From a virus: a stretch of DNA of 64,000 nt. The notes under the pieces were generated by a model, which had not been told where the DNA came from, ran no database searches, and worked only from the letters and a program-made list of their open reading frames with translations. The stretch's first letter is position 1. Each line of letters begins with the position of its first letter. The position numbers were made by a program, and so were the translations under genes. The stretch is from positions 1-64,000 of the IMG/VR virus record IMGVR_UViG_3300032287_000883; one strand, given 5' to 3'. Positions 17,841 to 26,007 of this stretch are shown here, piece by piece.

Positions 17841-18233
17841 TTATGCGCGGCTAATGCCACGAGGGTCTTGGACAACTGCGTCAACAGTGTCTTCGTTAAT
17901 TATGCGAAACTCTTTACCGTGGATTTTTAAACGCGATCCACTATTAGGACGAGTAACAATAAAGTCCCCCGGCTTACACCACGGGCCAGTTGGATATCGT
18001 TCCTTGTCTGTATAGCAGTCGGGACCTAACGCCACGACAAAAAATACCGTTGCTAACACTTCTTCATAGTGCATAGTAGAACCGGCTTTTGCTAAACCGT
18101 TTTCGTACTTGTCATCAATTTCAGGAATAGCAACCAGAATTTTGTACCCACTAGGTGCAGGTAGTTGTCTGGCTTTTTCTTCCGCTGTTTGTGGTACTTC
18201 ACCGTCTTCCGTTGCGATTACTATGTCAGTCAT
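17841..18233 (-). CDS. GroES-like co-chaperonin
   Basis: I start at ATG 18233 (130 aa; TGGAG 10 bases upstream, 8-bp overlap with the previous gene). From residue 29 the sequence follows the GroES fold: GYKILVAIPE, a flexible section where the mobile loop should be (about 45-60), VFFVVALGPDCY (63-74), CKPGDFIV (86-93) and LKIHGKEFRIINEDTVDAVV (102-121). Phage GroES homologues such as T4 gp31 work with host GroEL to fold the capsid protein. The position between portal and scaffold/capsid genes supports this. The first 28 residues are an unusual extension, and the mobile-loop region is divergent. Confidence 0.75.
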   Translation of the reverse strand: MTDIVIATEDGEVPQTAEEKARQLPAPSGYKILVAIPEIDDKYENGLAKAGSTMHYEEVLATVFFVVALGPDCYTDKERYPTGPWCKPGDFIVTRPNSGSRLKIHGKEFRIINEDTVDAVVQDPRGISRA

Positions 18234-18423
18234 CGTCGTTGCGCTCCATTTGGTCTGCAAGGTCTAATATGAAACCTTCTGCGATGGATAGACCCCGAAT
18301 CTCCCCGCATATTGCACGATACTCTGTGTAATCCTTTGCAGTGCCGTCACTCACAGCGTGAGCTAACTGCGCCTGTTTTTCATTAATTCTGTCTCTAATA
18401 ATTGTCAGAGTTTTGTCCATCAT
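18226..18423 (-). CDS. Small conserved head-region protein (65 aa)
   Basis: This alpha-helical protein starts MMDKTLTIIRDRINEKQAQL and ends ILDLADQMERNDDD. Its start overlaps the portal stop (TGATG). Similar short proteins follow portal genes in many uncultured phages. The function is unknown; a portal or assembly accessory is possible. Confidence 0.65.
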   Translation of the reverse strand: MMDKTLTIIRDRINEKQAQLAHAVSDGTAKDYTEYRAICGEIRGLSIAEGFILDLADQMERNDDD

Positions 18424-20903
18424 TTACCTTTTGTCGGTTTTTCTGGCTGTGGTTTGTTAGCTTGCTCACGTTGATACTGCATTTGGTCACGTTCTTTTGC
18501 AGTTTGTGCACCTATACGAATACCTTCTAGGCGTTGTTTAGCGTCCAATTCCGCTTTGTCTTTGGCTGTTTTAGCGCCCAACTGTGCGCCAGCAATTTCT
18601 TTCTGCGATGCGATGCGCTCTCTTTCAACTTCGATTTGCTTAACTTTAGTAACGGCATCCACTGAAAGTTTCTGCTTCTTAAGGTCAAGCTCACCCTGTT
18701 TAATCTCCAATTCTTTCTGTTGCATCTGAACAATCGGGTCTTGGGCCGTTTGTTGTGCTTGTTGTTGCGCAGCTTCAGTTTGATTTTTCTGCAGTAACTT
18801 AGCCGCTGCCATAGCCATCATGCTAGCGATTTGGTTCTCTACATCTTGTGGGATAGTTTCATCATCTTTGTTTTGTGGCAGTGGTACACCAACCATCTCT
18901 TCGATTTGCTTGCGATACTCAAACGCAACGTGCTCGTTTATATGCGCCAGCATTGCAGCCATCAGTTGCTGTGCTTGAGGGTTTTGCCCAATAATTGCCG
19001 CAATCTTTGGGTCTTGCATCGCAAACATATGCACTTGGATATGCGCTTGGTGATCCTGATACGCAAACGCTTTGACTGGTTTCATGTTCAACACAGCCAT
19101 GTTCTCTGCTACAGGGTCTTTCGGTTTCTGATCTTCGGCGCTTGGTATTAGCTTGCCGATGTTCTTAATACCTAAGACTTCCAACATCTGACGGTTCAAC
19201 TCAACCATGTCGTAGATTTGTGGCGATGCTTGCGCCATCTGCATCACAGCTTGGTACTGGACAACTTTCTGCGACATAGTTGCCGCGTTAGGGTCTGATA
19301 CTGGGATGACATCTACGTTTGCATAGTCTTGCTGGCGTGCGCGACGTGGGCCTTCTTCTGGCTCGTAGTTGTATTCCGTAGGAGCGTAAGCAGCGATGAT
19401 GTTCTTTAAGAGTTTAAACTCTTGTTTCATCGCAAAGTGGATGCGTGCTTGTACTGCGCTCATCACTTTTAACTGCCGCTCAAGTAGCGCCAGAGTTGTG
19501 CCTACTGGTGCTTGAGCAGACATATCGCTAACTTGTAAGTCAGCAGCAGAAGCAAAGCGCCTTCCCTCGTCTACTATCTGATCCATCAAGCCTTTTAATA
19601 CTTGGCTCGGTTCCTTGTATGGTAGGGGGAGTATGTTATCTCGTATGGTGCCAGACGCTACATCGACATCTCGCCACTCTCCCGGAGAGATAGGCGTGTC
19701 ATCACCCTTAGTGCGCATGCCTTTGGTTTTTAAACCACCGGGTAGATTAGATAGCGTACCTGCGTCTACAAGTTGGCGAAGGATAGAAGTACCACTCTTA
19801 GCGTATGCACCGATTAAGTGGATCAAGCCAAAGTAGTAGAAACCAAAGCCGGGGATATAGCCATAGTGCACAAAGTGAGTACGCTTCTGATATGTCTTAT
19901 CGTCAGGTTCCCAATTACGGCGAATAGCCAGAATATTTTTAGTGCCCTTCTCTATAGTGACGATATAAGGAAGCGCGATACCATCCTCATGCTCGTAACC
20001 CGGCAGGTCTAACTCAACCTGCATCTCCAAGAGCTTGAAGCGATCATCTGCAGTAGCACGAAAGCCCATCTTCTCGGCTATCTTTTTCTCTACATCATCT
20101 AGTGCATTAACTGGATCGCCCAAGTCAATGTCACGATAGAAGCCTGCAACCATCAACTTCTTCAGGTCGTTCTCAGATTTACGCATCACATGAGTAACGC
20201 GTTCTGCGGTCTGCAAATCTTCAGAGCCATACGGAACAATAACGTCCTCGGCTGGCACAAAGATAGATGCTTGACGTTCTCTATTTGGATCGTAGTACAC
20301 CTTCTTGAACGCATTACCTGAAAGTCCCAAGCCCCACAACATACGCTCATGCTCACTACGATATTCAGTCATCACTTCCGTGAGCTGATAGTTCATATCA
20401 GCTTGGACTCGTTCAGCCGCTTCTTTCTTTTTTGGAGTTTCTTTGCCAATGATTTGCGTTTTAACCGGACCAGAAGCCGGGAAAGTCGCCATGATTGTTT
20501 CGGATTGGAATTTAACCAGTGCTTCAGATAACAACGGATGGTATACGCCACAAGCACCCTCCCACGGTTCGCTACGTTCTTCGAGCTTCATGCCTAACAA
20601 CTCAAGACCGTCCACGTACGTTTGCATCCAGTCTTTGCGACTAGCTACGTCATCATCATAATCAGAGAGAAGCTCGGCGGCTAAACCCTGCAATGCATCT
20701 TCACTGATCTCTTCAGCAAGGTTATCGTTAAACTCATCATCTTCTTCTTTGCCCGGCTCTATCTCAATCTCAAGATCGCCCGTGCGCATGGTTACGCTTT
20801 CTGGGTCTTCAATCTCAATCTCTAACTCCGGTTCTGCTCCACCCTGCATACCCATAGGGTCTAAGCCCATCGGAGCTTGGTTTAGTGCTTTATCAATAGC
20901 CAT
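18420..20903 (-). CDS. Portal protein
   Basis: The 827-aa protein begins with an acidic segment (residues 25-70). The portal core follows: ASRKDWMQTYVDGLELLG, EPWEGACGVYHPLLSEALVKFQSETI, ERMLWGLGLSGNAFKKVYYDP and FVPAEDVIVPYG. This is typical of the P22-like or podovirus-type portal proteins found in uncultured phages. The C-terminal 150 residues are a long Q/K/E-rich coiled coil (KELEIKQGELDLKKQKLSVD). It follows terL by 9 bp, the usual order. It would form the dodecameric DNA entry ring at a capsid vertex. Confidence 0.88.
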   Translation of the reverse strand: MAIDKALNQAPMGLDPMGMQGGAEPELEIEIEDPESVTMRTGDLEIEIEPGKEEDDEFNDNLAEEISEDALQGLAAELLSDYDDDVASRKDWMQTYVDGLELLGMKLEERSEPWEGACGVYHPLLSEALVKFQSETIMATFPASGPVKTQIIGKETPKKKEAAERVQADMNYQLTEVMTEYRSEHERMLWGLGLSGNAFKKVYYDPNRERQASIFVPAEDVIVPYGSEDLQTAERVTHVMRKSENDLKKLMVAGFYRDIDLGDPVNALDDVEKKIAEKMGFRATADDRFKLLEMQVELDLPGYEHEDGIALPYIVTIEKGTKNILAIRRNWEPDDKTYQKRTHFVHYGYIPGFGFYYFGLIHLIGAYAKSGTSILRQLVDAGTLSNLPGGLKTKGMRTKGDDTPISPGEWRDVDVASGTIRDNILPLPYKEPSQVLKGLMDQIVDEGRRFASAADLQVSDMSAQAPVGTTLALLERQLKVMSAVQARIHFAMKQEFKLLKNIIAAYAPTEYNYEPEEGPRRARQQDYANVDVIPVSDPNAATMSQKVVQYQAVMQMAQASPQIYDMVELNRQMLEVLGIKNIGKLIPSAEDQKPKDPVAENMAVLNMKPVKAFAYQDHQAHIQVHMFAMQDPKIAAIIGQNPQAQQLMAAMLAHINEHVAFEYRKQIEEMVGVPLPQNKDDETIPQDVENQIASMMAMAAAKLLQKNQTEAAQQQAQQTAQDPIVQMQQKELEIKQGELDLKKQKLSVDAVTKVKQIEVERERIASQKEIAGAQLGAKTAKDKAELDAKQRLEGIRIGAQTAKERDQMQYQREQANKPQPEKPTKGK

Positions 20904-20912
20904 GATTTATCC

Positions 20913-22424
20913 TTAATAATAGGGACGTTTGCGCCTAAACTCAGGCACTTCTTCAGGCTCATCCAATAATGTACGGATGTAGCCACCTCGTCTGAAACGC
21001 ATCATTGCAAGGGACACAGAGTCAACATAGTCGTCATGCTCCCCGCCGGGGAACGATGCCACCTCGTCTACAACTTCCTCTGCCCATTGTGTGTTGGGTA
21101 CCCAAACCCGTCCGGATGCGAACAGATCAGCGACCGCATTCAATCTTGAAATTTTGTCGTTACCTTTGCTTGGTGTGAACTCTTGGACAGGTATACCCAT
21201 CGCCCTCATCTCGTAGATGAGGGGGGCACCTGATGCCTTTTTCTCCACAATGATGGAGTCGGGGTCCCACTCTTTGTATTCCTCGATGGCTTTCTTTTTA
21301 AGCGATGGGAATTCAAGTCGATCACGGAAGGCGTTGAGGAGGATGATGTTGGCTTGGTTGACACCCGTATCGTCCTCCTGATAAAAAACTCCCCACGTCG
21401 TACACGCGCTGTAGTCAGCACGGGTAGATTTCTCAAACGCAGTATCCCACGACTGGAGCACAAATTCACAGTGTGGGGGAGATTCTTCTTCCCATATTTT
21501 CCACCATTCCCTCTTTACTATTGCCGCAGATTCCGAGGTCGGGTTCTGCATATACTGCGCCATCCACTTCTGGTTGGGTAGTTCTTCCTTCAACGCCATC
21601 AGTTCTTTTAACGACCAGAACTCAGGCCACAGTGGTTTGCCACTCGGTAGGATCGCAGGGAACTCAATCACCTCCCAGTCATCTCCACCTCTCTGGGACG
21701 CCGCTTTTATAACTTGCCCTGTCAAATCTTTTTTTGACCAACGGGTCATAACTATAATAATGCTGCCACCCGGTTGCAGACGCTGACGCGGGCCTGACGT
21801 ATACCACTCGTAGACCTTGTCGTAGATTTCTGGGTTCACCTCGGCTAGTGCAGCCTCTTGTTCTGAGTGCGGGTCGTCAATAATTAGTACGTCAGCACCC
21901 TTACCAGTAACTGCTCCTCCTACACCAATAGCAAAGTAGTCACCACCTGCGGAAGTATTCCATCGTCCTGCCGCTTGAGAGTCGGCACGCAGTGATGTAT
22001 CGGGGAAAATTTCGTGAAATATCTCAGAATCCACCAAATTTCGGACTTTTCGACCAAAACCTACCGCTAATTCAGCAGTGTGGGACGTTTGGATGACCTT
22101 TTTGTGCGGAAACTTACCTAAAAACCACGCTGGAAGCAGGTAACTAGCGAATTCTGACTTGGTATGGCGGGGTGGCATGTTAATAATGAGCCTTTTGCAC
22201 TCGCCACGCGCCACTTTCTCAAATGCCTTTGCCATTCTGGAGTGGTGCGCCCCATTAATAAAGTGAGGCCATACTTTATGGACAAAATCCATGAAGTTGT
22301 TTGCTGCATTCTCTCGTTTCTGTATTACCTCATGCTCTTCTAGGGAAGCATAGAGGTCACGAAGCTGCGCTTCCGGTAAATTTGGTAGTGCTTTTAAGAG
22401 ATTTTGCAGCTCTTGGGCGTTCAC
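20913..22424 (-). CDS. terL: Terminase large subunit
   Basis: The 503-aa protein has the packaging ATPase motifs: a divergent Walker A (MPPRHTKSE, 83-91), Walker B VLIIDDP (179-185) and coupling motif VMTRW (225-229). The nuclease domain shows SWDTA (Asp327), IIVEKKASG (Glu394) and GEHDDYVDS (Asp464/465). The translation start is GTG at 22424, overlapping the terS stop by four bases (GTGA). Walker A lacks the usual GxGKT and uses the PPRHTKS form seen in many phage terminases. It cuts and pumps DNA into the prohead through the portal. Confidence 0.93.
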   Translation of the reverse strand: MNAQELQNLLKALPNLPEAQLRDLYASLEEHEVIQKRENAANNFMDFVHKVWPHFINGAHHSRMAKAFEKVARGECKRLIINMPPRHTKSEFASYLLPAWFLGKFPHKKVIQTSHTAELAVGFGRKVRNLVDSEIFHEIFPDTSLRADSQAAGRWNTSAGGDYFAIGVGGAVTGKGADVLIIDDPHSEQEAALAEVNPEIYDKVYEWYTSGPRQRLQPGGSIIIVMTRWSKKDLTGQVIKAASQRGGDDWEVIEFPAILPSGKPLWPEFWSLKELMALKEELPNQKWMAQYMQNPTSESAAIVKREWWKIWEEESPPHCEFVLQSWDTAFEKSTRADYSACTTWGVFYQEDDTGVNQANIILLNAFRDRLEFPSLKKKAIEEYKEWDPDSIIVEKKASGAPLIYEMRAMGIPVQEFTPSKGNDKISRLNAVADLFASGRVWVPNTQWAEEVVDEVASFPGGEHDDYVDSVSLAMMRFRRGGYIRTLLDEPEEVPEFRRKRPYY

Positions 22425-23125
22425 AACGGCTCCCCGTTGTCTTCCGCTGTCTTATTTAATATCTCTAATGTGTCGATTTCTTGTGCATATTCCGGCTCAT
22501 CTGCACATTTTTCATCATTTTCTGTGCATATCTTGGCTTCTAGCAGCCCCAATTCCTCTTCTACTGAGGTTTTTTCGGGGGAGATGTCAATAATGTTGTT
22601 TTGCTGGGCAGCTAGCAAACGATTAATCTTGTCCGTAATAGCCGTTTTTAGATCGTCTGAAGTGCGGTGAGTAATAGTAACTTCGGACTTTTCTGTAAAA
22701 GCACCAACATCGGATAGCTTTCCCAGAAGCTCAATAGCTTTTAATTCGTAGCGGGCGTCGCCGCAGGAGGATATTTCAAGGAGGCGGTTGGTTATATATG
22801 TCCGTGCTTGGGTAGCATCTAGGACTACACGCTGGTCATACTCATTAAGTAGAGCCGACAACTTCAAGGCTACGTTACCTTGATACAGAGCAGCGGGATT
22901 GTATTGATCAGAAGCCGTTTTGTGTTTCTGCTTATCAACCTGCTTGAATAAGTCGTGGGCTAACTTCTCATCCTCTTCCGTCATTTCGAAAGGCATGCCA
23001 AGTTCTGCCATGAGCGCTGCCGTACCAGCAGCTACACGAGCGTTATCCTGCAGGGTCGCGCCGAATTCATCGCCCAAATCTTTGGGGACGGGCACGCCAT
23101 CTGTAGGTTGTATATGAATTGTCAT
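22421..23125 (-). CDS. terS: Terminase small subunit (putative)
   Basis: I start at ATG 23125, giving 234 aa (MTIHIQPTDGVPVPKDLGDE) with AAGGC upstream. The much longer open frame to 23593 has unlikely composition and crosses G-tracts and a terminator. The central part (YNPAALYQGNVALKLSALLN, RYELKAIELLGKLSDVGAFTEKSEVTIT) matches proteins annotated as small terminase in marine podophages, with helical DNA-binding and oligomerisation segments. An acidic tail ends the protein. Its 4-bp overlap with terL supports the assignment. Confidence 0.75.
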   Translation of the reverse strand: MTIHIQPTDGVPVPKDLGDEFGATLQDNARVAAGTAALMAELGMPFEMTEEDEKLAHDLFKQVDKQKHKTASDQYNPAALYQGNVALKLSALLNEYDQRVVLDATQARTYITNRLLEISSCGDARYELKAIELLGKLSDVGAFTEKSEVTITHRTSDDLKTAITDKINRLLAAQQNNIIDISPEKTSVEEELGLLEAKICTENDEKCADEPEYAQEIDTLEILNKTAEDNGEPL

Positions 23126-23459
23126 GTTCTGCCTTGTCTGGGAGACAGATAAATAAGTGCTGGTACTCACCGCCCGGGCAAAACGTATCTCCGCGTTTCC
23201 ACCATATCGGCTTTCCCAACGACGCGAAATATAACACATCTTTTCAAAAAATATATACCCCCCGGGGGGTTGCGATTTGAAAAGGCAAGGGGGGGCCTTT
23301 CTATATATTAGTATGTGAAGATATGTTGTTATTTTTGTATGGGGGGGGGGCATTTTAAAATTTGCTCTTGTAATGAGTAAAACACGGTGTAGATGGCGCG
23401 ATAGGGTGGTAATCAAAATTTTGGGGGGTGGGTACTGGGTGGGGTCGGCGGTCTGGGCG
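23126..23459. other. Non-coding G/C-tract region upstream of terS
   Basis: No convincing gene lies here. The stretch carries a perfect C6G6 palindrome (23258-23269), a G7 run (23289-23295), a G10 homopolymer (23341-23350) and a G-quadruplex-type motif (23423-23444: G6-T-G3-TACT-G3-T-G4). Next to terS, such a region is a candidate for the packaging start site (pac/cos) or the late-operon leader. I found no convincing sigma-70 promoter in it. Confidence 0.5.
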
Positions 23460-23485
23460 AAAAAAAACCCGCCAGATCGGCGGGT
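23460..23485 (-). terminator. Rho-independent terminator of paralogue A unit
   Basis: A perfect 7-bp stem (ACCCGCC with GGCGGGT, 5-base loop) is followed on the minus strand by eight T residues. It lies 22 bp after the stop of the gene at 23508-24149, separating that unit from terS. Confidence 0.85.
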
Positions 23486-23507
23486 CAAGGTGTTGCTGAG
23501 GATTTGC

Positions 23508-24149
23508 TTAGAGTTTATCGGTTGGTATCGCTTCAACCAACATGTCGAGAATTGTTTGAAGTAGATCAAGGTCGGTGCATTTACCCGCTTCAATCTTTAC
23601 CGCTCCGCGAAGGGTTTTTAGTTCTTCCCCATGTTCTTTGTTCTCGGCGGATTGTTTCACTTTCAAAACCTTATCAAGTTCTTTGACTTGTTTTGCTGCT
23701 TCCTTGTTAGTGGGATTCTTGGCTAGCGTTTGATATGCTGCTTCCATCTGAGCGCGGATCATGGTCGGCGTCAAGTCTCCATGCTTTGCAAGTATCTCGA
23801 CGGTTTTCTTTTCGCGTTCAATCCGCTTTTTCTCGGCTGCAACTGATACCGCTTTCGGTTTAACCAGACCAAATAACTCGTCAAGTAAACCCGCAAAACG
23901 ATTCCATGCCTTGTCGGCTGCGTTTCCGGTATTGTCTGGATTTGCTTCAACGTAACCTGATACCCAACTAACCCGACCTGCTTCCCACTGATCGAATGTA
24001 GGATTTGTCCCTAGCATGCTAGCATATCCTTTCGCTGTCTCCAGATTAGCTAACTGATTACGTGCGAATTGAAAACCCGCGTCTCTTGCTGTTAATACCT
24101 GATCGGCTGATAATGCGGAGACTTGCTCCGCTATGATTTGCTTTTCCAT
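23508..24149 (-). CDS. Unknown protein, paralogue A of a tandem pair (213 aa)
   Basis: I do not recognise a family. The protein is largely alpha-helical and charged. Residues about 45-95 contain NPTFDQWEAGRVSWVSGYVEANP and DKAWNRFAGLLDELFGLVKPKA. A K/E-rich helix (EKKRIEREKKTVEILAKHGD) and RAQMEAAYQTLAKNPTNKEA follow, then AKQVKELDKVLKVK. The same blocks occur in the same order in the gene at 24421-24993, so the two are duplicates. It has its own predicted promoter (24218-24246), a dyad between promoter and start, an AGGAG ribosome-binding site and a strong terminator. This implies an independently regulated single-gene unit placed between late and early operons. Confidence 0.75.
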   Translation of the reverse strand: MEKQIIAEQVSALSADQVLTARDAGFQFARNQLANLETAKGYASMLGTNPTFDQWEAGRVSWVSGYVEANPDNTGNAADKAWNRFAGLLDELFGLVKPKAVSVAAEKKRIEREKKTVEILAKHGDLTPTMIRAQMEAAYQTLAKNPTNKEAAKQVKELDKVLKVKQSAENKEHGEELKTLRGAVKIEAGKCTDLDLLQTILDMLVEAIPTDKL

Positions 24150-24190
24150 CTTTATTTCTCCTGAGTTGATCGACCGGTCTGGTCTGACTC

Positions 24191-24207
24191 AATGACCCTA
24201 CGTCATT
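24191..24207 (-). promoter_or_regulatory. Operator-like dyad AATGAC-N5-GTCATT
   Basis: Perfect 6-bp inverted repeat around CCTAC. It lies at about +5 to +21 of the transcript from the promoter at 24218-24246. The same TGAC-N5-GTCA core recurs at seven other sites in 25.2-33.6 kb. Protein operator or RNA hairpin are both possible. Confidence 0.55.
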
Positions 24208-24217
24208 AAGTTCTATG

Positions 24218-24246
24218 ATTATCGCGTTTTCCTACGCTAATAGCAA
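24218..24246 (-). promoter_or_regulatory. Sigma-70-like promoter for paralogue A
   Basis: On the minus strand: TTGCTA, 17-bp spacer, GATAAT. The predicted start is near 24211, leaving a leader of about 62 nt. The paralogue B promoter shares the block CGTAGGAAAA within the spacer. Confidence 0.65.
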
Positions 24247-24329
24247 GAAATATTTAAATTATTTTTTGTTGTCATTTTGTCTTTTTTGGGATTTAGGTTT
24301 TCGCTATCAACCCAGCCAAACTGATAGAT

Positions 24330-24363
24330 TTTGGGCAGGGAACGGTCATTCCAACGCATTAGC
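24330..24363. repeat. 34-bp direct repeat, copy 1
   Basis: Matches 25127-25160 with one mismatch. It starts with TTTGGGCAGGGAACGGTCAT and includes a GGAA-N6-TTCC inverted repeat. It lies upstream of the paralogue A promoter; the second copy has the same position relative to paralogue B. Confidence 0.9.
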
Positions 24364-24375
24364 CACTTTTGGGCA

Positions 24376-24404
24376 ATAAAAAACCCCGCTGATTAGGCGG
24401 GGTT
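24376..24404 (-). terminator. Rho-independent terminator of paralogue B unit
   Basis: A perfect 8-bp stem (AACCCCGC with GCGGGGTT, 7-base loop) is followed on the minus strand by a T-rich tract. It ends the transcript of the gene at 24421-24993, 17 bp after its stop. Confidence 0.85.
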
Positions 24405-24420
24405 GGTTGGTCGGGGTTTA

Positions 24421-24993
24421 TTACTGGTATTGAATCAATACTTCAATTACTCGTTCTAAACACTCAATACTTGTACAAGCTTTGATCTCGGCTATCGCTT
24501 CGTTGCGTAGTTCCTTGATCTCGTCACGCTCGGCTTTCTCGGTGTCGCGGGTTTTGATCTTCAATACCTTCGCCAGTTCAGCGGCTTGGGCTTTCGCTAC
24601 CTTGCTATCAGGATTTTTGGCTAGTGTTTGATAGCAAGCCTCAATCTGTGAGCGTAATACAGTTGCGGTTGCGTCAGCGTACTTGGTGATTAACTTATCC
24701 TCTTTCTCTTTACGCTCGGCGGCTTTTTTGATAGCGCCTTCACTTGTGGCTTTTGGTACTACGACACCGAATCGTTCTACCAGTCTATCTTTGAACCGCT
24801 TAAACGCTTGGTCGGATGCATCGCCTTTCGCCTGTGGTTTGACGAATACATAACCGTTGATGAATTCGACCCGAGCGGCTTGCCACGTTTCATAGGTTGG
24901 CTCGGTTCCTACTTCGCGAGCAAAAACTTCAAGGGATTCAACCGCATCAATCTCACTACGAGCGAACATTTCGCCTGATTTACTTGCACTCAT
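24421..24993 (-). CDS. Unknown protein, paralogue B of a tandem pair (190 aa)
   Basis: Shares block order with the 23508-24149 product: TEPTYETWQAARVEFINGYV, QAFKRFKDRLVERFGVVVPK, a K/E-rich helix, RSQIEACYQTLAKNPDSK and ELAKVLKIK. The C-terminus ends in a short helix with two Cys (IKACTSIECLERVIEVL). No enzyme motif is visible. It has its own promoter (25045-25074), an ACTAGGAGAAA-type ribosome-binding site and a terminator. I infer gene duplication including the upstream control sequence. Function unknown. Confidence 0.75.
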   Translation of the reverse strand: MSASKSGEMFARSEIDAVESLEVFAREVGTEPTYETWQAARVEFINGYVFVKPQAKGDASDQAFKRFKDRLVERFGVVVPKATSEGAIKKAAERKEKEDKLITKYADATATVLRSQIEACYQTLAKNPDSKVAKAQAAELAKVLKIKTRDTEKAERDEIKELRNEAIAEIKACTSIECLERVIEVLIQYQ

Positions 24994-25044
24994 TTATTTC
25001 TCCTAGTTAAGACATAACGACCCGATGTCATTACGTCAGAATCA

Positions 25045-25074
25045 ATACTATTATTTTCCTACGATAATATCCAA
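25045..25074 (-). promoter_or_regulatory. Sigma-70-like promoter for paralogue B
   Basis: On the minus strand: TTGGAT, 18-bp spacer, TAGTAT. A near-dyad (AACGAC-N5-GTCATT, 25016-25032, one mismatch) lies just after the predicted start, the same arrangement as for paralogue A. The -10 match is moderate. Confidence 0.5.
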
Positions 25075-25126
25075 TTGATTGTATCTATGGCTTTTGATAT
25101 TGCAATAGTGAGAGTGTCCTTGCTTT

Positions 25127-25160
25127 TTTGGGCAGGGAACGGTCATTCCAACGCGTTAGC
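25127..25160. repeat. 34-bp direct repeat, copy 2
   Basis: Differs from 24330-24363 at one base (A to G in ACGCRTTAGC). It lies upstream of the paralogue B promoter and downstream of the HNH gene. Parts of it recur separately at 33579-33596 and, inverted, at 33977-33990. Confidence 0.9.
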
Positions 25161-25197
25161 TACTAATTGGGGAGAAGGCACGGGAGAGTTCCCTACG

Positions 25198-25219
25198 CGA
25201 CATTTTGACATCGTGTCAG
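25198..25219. promoter_or_regulatory. TGAC-N5-GTCA dyad at HNH gene 3' end
   Basis: TGACATCGTGTCA at 25206-25218 includes the HNH stop codon. Together with the preceding CGACA the 22-bp element matches the leader elements at 27824 and 29103 at about 18 of 22 positions. Confidence 0.5.
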
Positions 25220-25518
25220 TCTGTCTTGTTGTCTAGGATATTCAAAAGCATGGCTCGTTCAACATCTAATTGTTTGAGGCGGCTTTCAGCGTAGGTAGTT
25301 GCAGATCGCTTACCCTTTCTAAAATTACATTGGGCACAAGCTACAACTAAATTAGATACCACAAACTCACCCCCTTCGGCTTCAGGATGAACATGGTCAA
25401 GATGGAGGCTTCGCCCCCTAAGACTCTTCTTACCGCAATATTGGCAGGTGCGCTTGTCCCGCTTAGTTACTTCGGCTCGGATTAACTCCAGCCTAAGGCG
25501 CTCAGGTATGAATGGCAT
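25216..25518 (-). CDS. HNH endonuclease
   Basis: I start at ATG 25518 with AAAGGACG upstream (100 aa; MPFIPERLRLELIRAEVTKR). The domain has CQYCGKKS, then LHLDHVHPEAEGGEF, then NLVVACAQCNFRKGKRS: two CxxC pairs forming a zinc site around the HNH core (His-Asp-His, Asn). Such nucleases are either terminase-associated or free-standing homing-type enzymes. It lies beside the control region and faces away from the early operon, not next to terL. Which role applies cannot be told. Confidence 0.85.
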   Translation of the reverse strand: MPFIPERLRLELIRAEVTKRDKRTCQYCGKKSLRGRSLHLDHVHPEAEGGEFVVSNLVVACAQCNFRKGKRSATTYAESRLKQLDVERAMLLNILDNKTD

Positions 25519-25590
25519 ACGCGTCCTTTTAGTTAAGCTGCAACGCAGCTTAAGTTTTTTATTTAAACTTGTCAAGCACTTTTTTACCCT

Positions 25591-25644
25591 ATTGTTCGAA
25601 AAACCCAAAAATATAGAACATTACAATGAAATTTTCGAACATTA
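25591..25644. repeat. Composite GAACA repeat, copy 1
   Basis: Starts ATTGTTCGAAAAACCC, contains AGAACATTAC and ends TTTTCGAACATTA. It lies about 70 bp upstream of the HNH start. See the second copy at 25954-26007, offset by 363 bp. Confidence 0.8.
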
Positions 25645-25953
25645 TAAAATGCAGCTAACCCATTGATTACATTGAACTTTGTCCTAAAATGTTATCAAAA
25701 TTTTGTTAATTGTTCTGAAATGTTCTAATGTTCCGGCATTTTTCAGTATGTACGGATTTTTTATTTCGAACGCGCTCATCGGCAAGTGTCGTTCTAAAAG
25801 CATACAAATTTTTTAGCTCCGCTCTCTCTATCTTTAAAACATAGAACATTAGGTACATTACGTACAATCCGCATAAACATTGGGTTCTATTGTTCTATTA
25901 TTTCTTTTTGACAAGGAACAATAGGTACATTTTCGAACAATAGCAAAAAGTCA

Positions 25954-26007
25954 ATTGTTCTAAAAAACCAAAAATACAGAACATTACCCCGCTATTTTCG
26001 AACAATA
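25954..26007. repeat. Composite GAACA repeat, copy 2
   Basis: Starts ATTGTTCTAAAAAACC, contains AGAACATTAC and ends TTTTCGAACAATA. Internal spacing is identical to copy 1. It lies about 160 bp upstream of the main early promoter. Confidence 0.8.

Noticed and set aside
23126-23593. N-terminal extension of the small terminase frame by 156 residues
   Set aside because: Composition is unlike the rest of the protein, and the extension crosses G-tracts and the terminator and overlaps paralogue A. ATG 23125 has a ribosome-binding site.
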